In this document: positions 59,545 to 64,000 of the stretch, one piece after another | Layout of the letters: every line of letters starts with the position of its first letter | Numbering within the stretch: the stretch's first letter is position 1 | DNA from: Laceyella putida | GTDB taxonomy: Bacteria > Bacillota > Bacilli > Thermoactinomycetales > Thermoactinomycetaceae | DNA: 64,000 nucleotides | Assembly (NCBI RefSeq): GCF_042665195.1 | Contig: NZ_JBHTBW010000006.1 | Span: 1-64,000, forward strand | Direction of reading: 5' to 3' | The notes under the pieces: generated by a model | Told to the model about the DNA's origin: nothing | The model's input: only the letters and a program-made list of their open reading frames with translations | The model's database searches: none | Made by a program: the position numbers and the translations under genes

Positions 59545-59753
59545 CATTCTAAGCGCAAAGGCTCCGCCGTCTGCACCGTACTGATCATCTTTTTGAATAT
59601 CAAAAACTGACTGCCTTCCACCTCGATCGATACCGTAAATTTGTCAAACCGGCGAATTTGCCCTTGATACTGGAACCCATTGATCAAAAATAGGGTCACT
59701 GCCATCTGATTGTCTAGCAACTCTTGCAAAAAGAGATCCTGCACATTGTTCAT
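59541..59753 (-). CDS. hfq: Hfq-like RNA-binding protein with atypical Sm2 motif
   Basis: 70 residues. Sm1 region matches Hfq well (LFLQELLDNQMAVTLFLING; FQYQGQIRRFDKFTVSIEV), but the Sm2 motif, normally YKHAIST, reads FKKMISTV (residues 53-60), replacing the His and Ala that line the uridine-binding proximal pore. It should still form a hexamer. In Bacillus hfq follows miaA; here it is alone next to pyrD, suggesting a paralogue or a moved gene. Role in RNA binding is by homology. Confidence 0.85.
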   Translation of the reverse strand: MNNVQDLFLQELLDNQMAVTLFLINGFQYQGQIRRFDKFTVSIEVEGSQFLIFKKMISTVQTAEPLRLEW

Positions 59754-59969
59754 GGACTCACCTCATTTTCGCTTCCGGCCTCTCTTTCTTTCCCATTTCC
59801 CTCTTTTTTACCCAAATTCCTTCTCTTCTCTCTCTTTTAAGTCATTTTCCCCATTTTCATGTAAAAAGCGGTCTCCCACCCAGAAACGAGCATGTATCAT
59901 TCCCTTTATCGCACTGCCGTTCATATACATAATATCATCCGTGGTCTTGCAACATCAGGAGGGATCACT

Positions 59970-60710
59970 ATGACTAAAAAGATCATCCTCGGTTTCTCCC
60001 TGCTCTGTCTCTTGGACTCACTCATCCTGCCAGTGCCACTTCTCTTCGCTCATGCCCCCGCTTCCCTGGAATCCCCTTCACTGTACCCAGCCTTTATGCA
60101 GGCCTCGCGGGGCGAATATGAAGGGGTGGAAGACCCTTGCGCCGAAACGACCCCCGATTACCCCCGGGCCCATTGGATTCCCGCCGCCAACTCCAATTAC
60201 ACCGAAGCCGACCGAGAACGGGATGGGAATAAGATCCAGTATATTATCATTCATACGACCCAAGGCTCTTACAACGGGACAATCAATTGGTTCCAAAACT
60301 CCTCCGCCAAAGTCAGCTCCCACTATATCGTGCGCTCCCGTGACGGTGAGATCACCCAAATGGTTCAGAACAAGGACATCGCTTGGCACGCGGGAAATAG
60401 GGACTACAATGTGCATTCGATCGGGATTGAGCATGAAGGGTATGTCAGTGACCCAGATTGGTATACTGATGCCATGTACCGCGCGTCCGCCAAGTTAACG
60501 CGTTGGCTGTGCGATCGGTATGGCATCCCCAAAACGCGCAAGCATATTATCGGCCACGATCAAGTTCCCAGCTCCGACCATACCGACCCCGGCAAACATT
60601 GGGATTGGAAAACCTATATGCGCCTCGTCAATCAGGAATCCGAGATCACCATGATCGCCAATGAACCCCCAGGGCGGGTGGCAAGCAGTGGCCATTGCAA
60701 AAGCAACTAA
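59970..60710 (+). CDS. Secreted N-acetylmuramoyl-L-alanine amidase
   Basis: 246 residues from ATG 59970 (CAGGAGGGATCACT upstream; the longer frame lacks an SD). Signal peptide MTKKIILGFSLLCLLDSLIL with likely cleavage near AHA28. Amidase_2 domain from about residue 88: candidate zinc ligands His95 (IIIHTTQG), His196 (IIGHDQV) and Asp206 (HTDPGKH), with SHYIVRSRDGEITQMV and IAWHAGNRDYNVHSIGIEHE. Cleaves the peptide stem from peptidoglycan. No wall-binding repeat follows; a short tail ends in cysteine-containing GHCKSN. Confidence 0.93.
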   Translation: MTKKIILGFSLLCLLDSLILPVPLLFAHAPASLESPSLYPAFMQASRGEYEGVEDPCAETTPDYPRAHWIPAANSNYTEADRERDGNKIQYIIIHTTQGSYNGTINWFQNSSAKVSSHYIVRSRDGEITQMVQNKDIAWHAGNRDYNVHSIGIEHEGYVSDPDWYTDAMYRASAKLTRWLCDRYGIPKTRKHIIGHDQVPSSDHTDPGKHWDWKTYMRLVNQESEITMIANEPPGRVASSGHCKSN

Positions 60711-60970
60711 ATCAAAGCGACTATGGGTTTGCAAAGCCGATAACGGTCAGTGACAGTTTGGCATCAAGCCGATTCCAGTGAATGGCGGCATGGCTTTCCC
60801 TCGGCACCTTTTCCCCAAGGCCGGCGACGCGCCTGTCGTCGGCGTTTCTCGTTGGACAAGCGGCGCGGGATATGTGATTGCCGATGGCGTAAAATCGTGC
60901 GTGGGTACCAATCGCAAGCTAGAAAGAACACGTTGCTCTTGGCTTTTTCTGTTCGGCGCCAAATTCCTGC
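60711..60970. other. Gene-free spacer before the YolD-like gene
   Basis: About 260 bases with no recognisable gene; ORFs on both strands look random. Confidence 0.45.
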
Positions 60971-61000
60971 TTGATAATCGAACATATATTCGTATATGAT
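60971..61000 (+). promoter_or_regulatory. LexA-type box inside the promoter of the YolD-like gene
   Basis: CGAACATATATTCG (60979-60992) matches the Bacillus LexA/DinR box (CGAACRNRYGTTCG) except one base in the right half. It lies between TTGATA (60971-60976) and TATGAT (60995-61000), 18 nt apart, so bound LexA would block RNA polymerase. Confidence 0.8.
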
Positions 61001-61027
61001 CAAAATCAAAGGACGGTGAGAACAACC

Positions 61028-61357
61028 ATGAGTGCAATCCATTTTCATCGGTGGTATGAATACCATCGGACCCTGTCCGCCTTTTCCGAGCCGGTTAAAC
61101 AGACTGCTAAAGTACACCCATCATACCACCCTCCCCTCATCGACGAGGAACAGCGCGAGTATATGGGTTTCCTGTTAGAAGAAGCGCATGAATTGGAACG
61201 GCCGGTACTGGTCACATACGCGGGGCGCTTTTCGCCCTTGCAGTTTTACGGGCGCATCGTAAAAGTCCAGCCTTACGAAGGGTGGTTTGTCATCGCCAAC
61301 GGGGAATGGAAAAAGCGGATCGCCCATCCCCAATTGATCGATGTCGATTGGCTGTAA
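61028..61357 (+). CDS. YolD-like family protein, probable SOS gene
   Basis: 109 residues from ATG 61028 (GGACGGTGAG upstream). Family body MSAIHFHRWYEYHRTLSAFS is unusual at the front, but YMGFLLEEAHELERPVLVTY, FYGRIVKVQPYEGWFVI and EWKKRIAHPQLIDVDWL match YolD-like proteins (PF08863). In B. subtilis such genes (yqjX, yozL) pair with Y-family polymerase genes (yqjW, yozK) and are LexA-controlled; here the LexA-type box is present but no polymerase gene adjoins. Function of the family is unknown, thought to be a polymerase accessory. Confidence 0.85.
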   Translation: MSAIHFHRWYEYHRTLSAFSEPVKQTAKVHPSYHPPLIDEEQREYMGFLLEEAHELERPVLVTYAGRFSPLQFYGRIVKVQPYEGWFVIANGEWKKRIAHPQLIDVDWL

Positions 61358-61405
61358 CGGCGGAGAAGCCCCTGATAGCGGTTAGGCTACCGGGGCTTCT
61401 CCACA

Positions 61406-64000
61406 TTAAGCCGTTTTTCCTTTTCTGCCACTCAACCGGTCTTGCAGGCGTACAAACAATTGATATACAATCGGCACGATAAACAGGGTCAACAACGTGG
61501 ACGAGAGAAGCCCGCCAATCACCACAACCGCCAACCCTTGCGACAACAAGGTTCCTTCGCCATAGCCCAAACCAAGCGGCAAGAGGGCGAATACCGTCGC
61601 AAGCGCGGTCATCAAGATCGGTCTCAAACGCGTCTCCCCCGCTTCCAGCAAGGCCTCCCGCGTACTCAAACCTTCTTTCCGCTTTTGCATGACGCGATCG
61701 ATCAAGACGATGGCGTTGGTCACCACGATCCCGATCAGCATCAAGGCCCCGATCATCGCCGAGACACTGATCGGCTGACCGGCCACATAGAGGCCGACCA
61801 AACCGCCGATCACCGCAAATGGCAGGGAGAAGAGGATGGTGAATGGCGCCGTCGCTTCGCCAAAGGCGATCAGCATGACGAGGTAGACGGCAAAGACGGC
61901 CACAATCATCGCAATTCCCAACTGGGCGAAGCTTTTATTCATCTCTTCGGTATCGCCGCCCACTTTGGCGGTGACGCCCGATGGCATCTTCATCTTGGAG
62001 AGAATGGCCAAGATTTCACGGGAAACGGCTCCCGTATCTTTGACGGTCACATCCCCCGAGACGGATGCGTATAGATGGGTATCTTCTTTTTGGATGCTGA
62101 CCGGCCCTTTACCCTGCTTAATGGTGGCAATCTCATCCAGGCGGACCAGATCTCCCGTTTGCGACAGGATCTCCACTTTTTTCAATCGATCAATCGAATG
62201 GAGCCCATCTTCTTCCAAACCCAACTTCACTTCTTGCGATTCGTTGCCTTGTTCAATCTCCATCACTTTGTCCGCTTGAAGCAAACCGCGCACCGACATC
62301 GCCACTTGTTGGGCCATTAACCCTTTTTTCGCCGCTTTGGCGTCATCCACATGGATGGTGACAATATCCTTTTGCGCGCTTAAGTTATTGGACACGTTGG
62401 TTAAGCCGTGGACCGTTTTCAACTTCTCGGTCAGCTCATCCGTCACTTTTTTGATGTCTTCCAGCTTTTGGCCGCGAATGCTTATACTGATCGCGCTGTT
62501 GGAAACGCCCATGCTGCTCATTTCGGCCACATTGATTTCCGCCTTGTTTTCTTCCGCGATCGGCTTCACTTGGTTGCGCACATCCGCCAAGAGTGTGTCC
62601 ATTTCGGTGTTCTCAGCCAAAGACACGAACATTGACGCACGGTTGGAGCTGCCTATGCTGCCATCGTTACCCAATTGGCCAGCCAGGTTGCCTACCGAGG
62701 TGGAAATGATCTTCACTTCTTTATGCTTGCGAAGCAACGCTTCAATTTGGTTGCTTACCTTATCCGTTTGCCGCAAATCCGTTCCCGATGGCAATTCCAC
62801 CGTCACGCGCATCGTCTTTTCCTTCTCCGCCGGCAAGAACGTTGTGCCCACCAGGGGAATCAAGAACAGGCTGGCGATCAGCATCACGGTGGAGAGGCCC
62901 ATCACGATCGCCTTATGGTCCAAAGCCCAAGCAAGCGACTTCCGATACAACCGGGCCAATCGGCTCTCCGAACGCTCTTGGCGCATCGGGGTGCCTTTGA
63001 GCAGCATCAGTTTGGCCAGCACCGGGACGATGGTGACCGCCACCACCAACGAACACAACAGCGAAAAGGCCACGGTTAAGGCAAAGGGATAAAAGACTTC
63101 ACCGACTATCCCGGTCACAAATCCGAGCGGGATAAACACGGCCACTGTCGTCAATGTTGACGAGGTGATGGCGGCAGCCACTTCTTTGGTGGCCAGCTGT
63201 ATGAGGTTGACGCTACGGTCAGGGTTTTGCATCAGATGGCGGTGGATATTTTCAATCACGACGATGCTGTCATCCACAACCCGGCCAATGGCCACAGCCA
63301 GTCCACCCAAGGTCATGATATTGAGCGTGATATCCGCTTGTTGCAGCAAGATCAAGGTCGCCAAGATCGAGACGGGAATCGACACGATGGAGATCAAGGT
63401 CATGCGGAATTCGCGCAAGAAGATCAAGATGATGGCCGACGCGAACAAGGCTCCCAACAATCCTTCCCGCACCATCGAGTGGATGGACGCTTTAACCCCT
63501 TTGGATTGGTCATACATCGTGGTGATCTTCAGCTCCGGATGGGATTTTTTCAGTTGCGCCAGTTTGGCGTTGATCCCATCCGCCACGTCCACGATGTTGG
63601 CGTCTTGATCTTTGATCACATCAATGTTAACCGACGGTTTGCCATTGGTGCGGGTAATCAAGGAGTGGTCTTCCGCCGACTCGGTAATCGAGGCAATGTC
63701 GGACAACTTCACCGTCTTGATCTCCGCTTCCTCCATCTTCGGCTTGCCCGTTGCCCCAGCGGCAGTCTTGCCTTTCGGCATCTTCATGCTCGGCATGTCG
63801 CCGCCGGCCAATTTCCCGCCGGATGGGGCTTTCGCTTTGGACAGTTGGGCGGAAAGCTGGTTTAACGCATTTTTGATCCCATTGATGGCACCGTACAAAT
63901 TTCCCACTTTCTGCATGTCTGGCTCAGGCTTGCTCATCTCTTCATTCAGCGCAATCTGCAAGCCGATCAACTTGGCCACCAAGTCAGCTTGTGTCGCTTG
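61406..64000 (-). CDS. RND efflux transporter (SwrC/AcrB-type), 5' end outside the window
   Basis: At least 864 residues; the frame stays open to the window edge, so the N-terminal helix and part of the first porter domain are missing. Visible: the end of the first periplasmic domain, the helix block LLGALFASAIILIFLREFRM to PVLAKLMLLKG with the proton-relay-type segment GGLAVAIGRVVDDSIVVIENIHR, the second porter domain, and the final helix block (VVTNAIVLIDRVMQKRK; RPILMTALATVFALLPLGLG). An insert of about 85 residues rich in Lys, Met and Pro (MPSMKMPKGKTAAGATGKPK) with a coiled part (QKVGNLYGAINGIKNALNQL) sits in the first porter domain. Resembles B. subtilis SwrC; exports amphipathic compounds by proton antiport. 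No adaptor gene visible. Confidence 0.9.
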   Translation of the reverse strand, partial: QATQADLVAKLIGLQIALNEEMSKPEPDMQKVGNLYGAINGIKNALNQLSAQLSKAKAPSGGKLAGGDMPSMKMPKGKTAAGATGKPKMEEAEIKTVKLSDIASITESAEDHSLITRTNGKPSVNIDVIKDQDANIVDVADGINAKLAQLKKSHPELKITTMYDQSKGVKASIHSMVREGLLGALFASAIILIFLREFRMTLISIVSIPVSILATLILLQQADITLNIMTLGGLAVAIGRVVDDSIVVIENIHRHLMQNPDRSVNLIQLATKEVAAAITSSTLTTVAVFIPLGFVTGIVGEVFYPFALTVAFSLLCSLVVAVTIVPVLAKLMLLKGTPMRQERSESRLARLYRKSLAWALDHKAIVMGLSTVMLIASLFLIPLVGTTFLPAEKEKTMRVTVELPSGTDLRQTDKVSNQIEALLRKHKEVKIISTSVGNLAGQLGNDGSIGSSNRASMFVSLAENTEMDTLLADVRNQVKPIAEENKAEINVAEMSSMGVSNSAISISIRGQKLEDIKKVTDELTEKLKTVHGLTNVSNNLSAQKDIVTIHVDDAKAAKKGLMAQQVAMSVRGLLQADKVMEIEQGNESQEVKLGLEEDGLHSIDRLKKVEILSQTGDLVRLDEIATIKQGKGPVSIQKEDTHLYASVSGDVTVKDTGAVSREILAILSKMKMPSGVTAKVGGDTEEMNKSFAQLGIAMIVAVFAVYLVMLIAFGEATAPFTILFSLPFAVIGGLVGLYVAGQPISVSAMIGALMLIGIVVTNAIVLIDRVMQKRKEGLSTREALLEAGETRLRPILMTALATVFALLPLGLGYGEGTLLSQGLAVVVIGGLLSSTLLTLFIVPIVYQLFVRLQDRLSGRKGKTA

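Noticed and set aside
1..64000. CRISPR array or prophage
   Set aside because: No regularly spaced direct repeats, cas genes, integrase or phage structural genes were seen; the only tandem repeats are the palindromic pair at 30221-30354 and the 13-mers at 16032-16057.

Overview
The window reads as a chromosomal segment of a thermophilic or thermotolerant Gram-positive spore former, most likely Thermoactinomycetaceae (Bacillales). Grounds: a thermitase-type subtilase; the Bacillus-type order cggR-gapA-pgk-tpiA-gpmI-eno and secG-estA-rnr-smpB-ssrA; the block rapZ-yvcK-whiA-crh; CtsR and CggR operators; and a YolD-like gene behind a LexA-type box. The family assignment is inference; membership of Bacillales is well supported. 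Most genes lie on the minus strand.

Layout. 1-7.4 kb: a methyltransferase-like gene, a PaiB homologue, a broken ydbS-ydbT pair, then a plus-strand cassette of a small secreted peptide, a DUF5819-like protein and an HTTM membrane protein, and a helical-repeat protein. 7.4-13.1 kb: histidine utilisation operon hutHGUI. 13.2-19 kb: a beta/gamma-crystallin-like protein, a PEP-hydrolase-family/UPF0261 pair, and an OpuC-type compatible-solute ABC transporter. 19-23.4 kb: gene-poor accessory stretch with ymaF, a decayed CgeB-LysM gene, a perfect 30-bp palindromic operator and an unknown membrane protein. 23.4-28.7 kb: tRNA-Thr, tmRNA, smpB, rnr, an Est30-like carboxylesterase, an orphan 5S rRNA and secG. 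28.9-37.6 kb: glycolytic operon under CggR, and rpoN. 37.9-42.5 kb: tRNA-Arg, thermitase-like protease, clpP and two very small membrane peptides. 42.8-49.2 kb: HPr/Crh-like, whiA, yvcK, rapZ, glucokinase, thioredoxin, TPR protein. 50.3-56.8 kb: hisZGDBHAFI(E). 56.9-64 kb: an RdgB-like pyrophosphatase, an EthD-like protein, class 2 pyrD, an atypical hfq, an amidase, the YolD-like gene and an RND efflux pump cut by the window end.

The least explained part is 3.9-6.0 kb. A signal-peptide-bearing 78-residue acidic peptide is followed by DUF5819-like and HTTM proteins, and both the peptide gene and the DUF5819 gene are preceded by copies of the same ~45-bp element. This resembles a secreted-peptide maturation cassette analogous to SdpABC. 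Other structure beyond genes: a dispersed palindromic repeat with compensatory arm changes, a three-hairpin element between gapA and pgk, a hairpin between the Shine-Dalgarno and the start of clpP, and several gene-decay events (ydbS, ydbT, cgeB-lysM) whose lesions can be placed to within a few codons.
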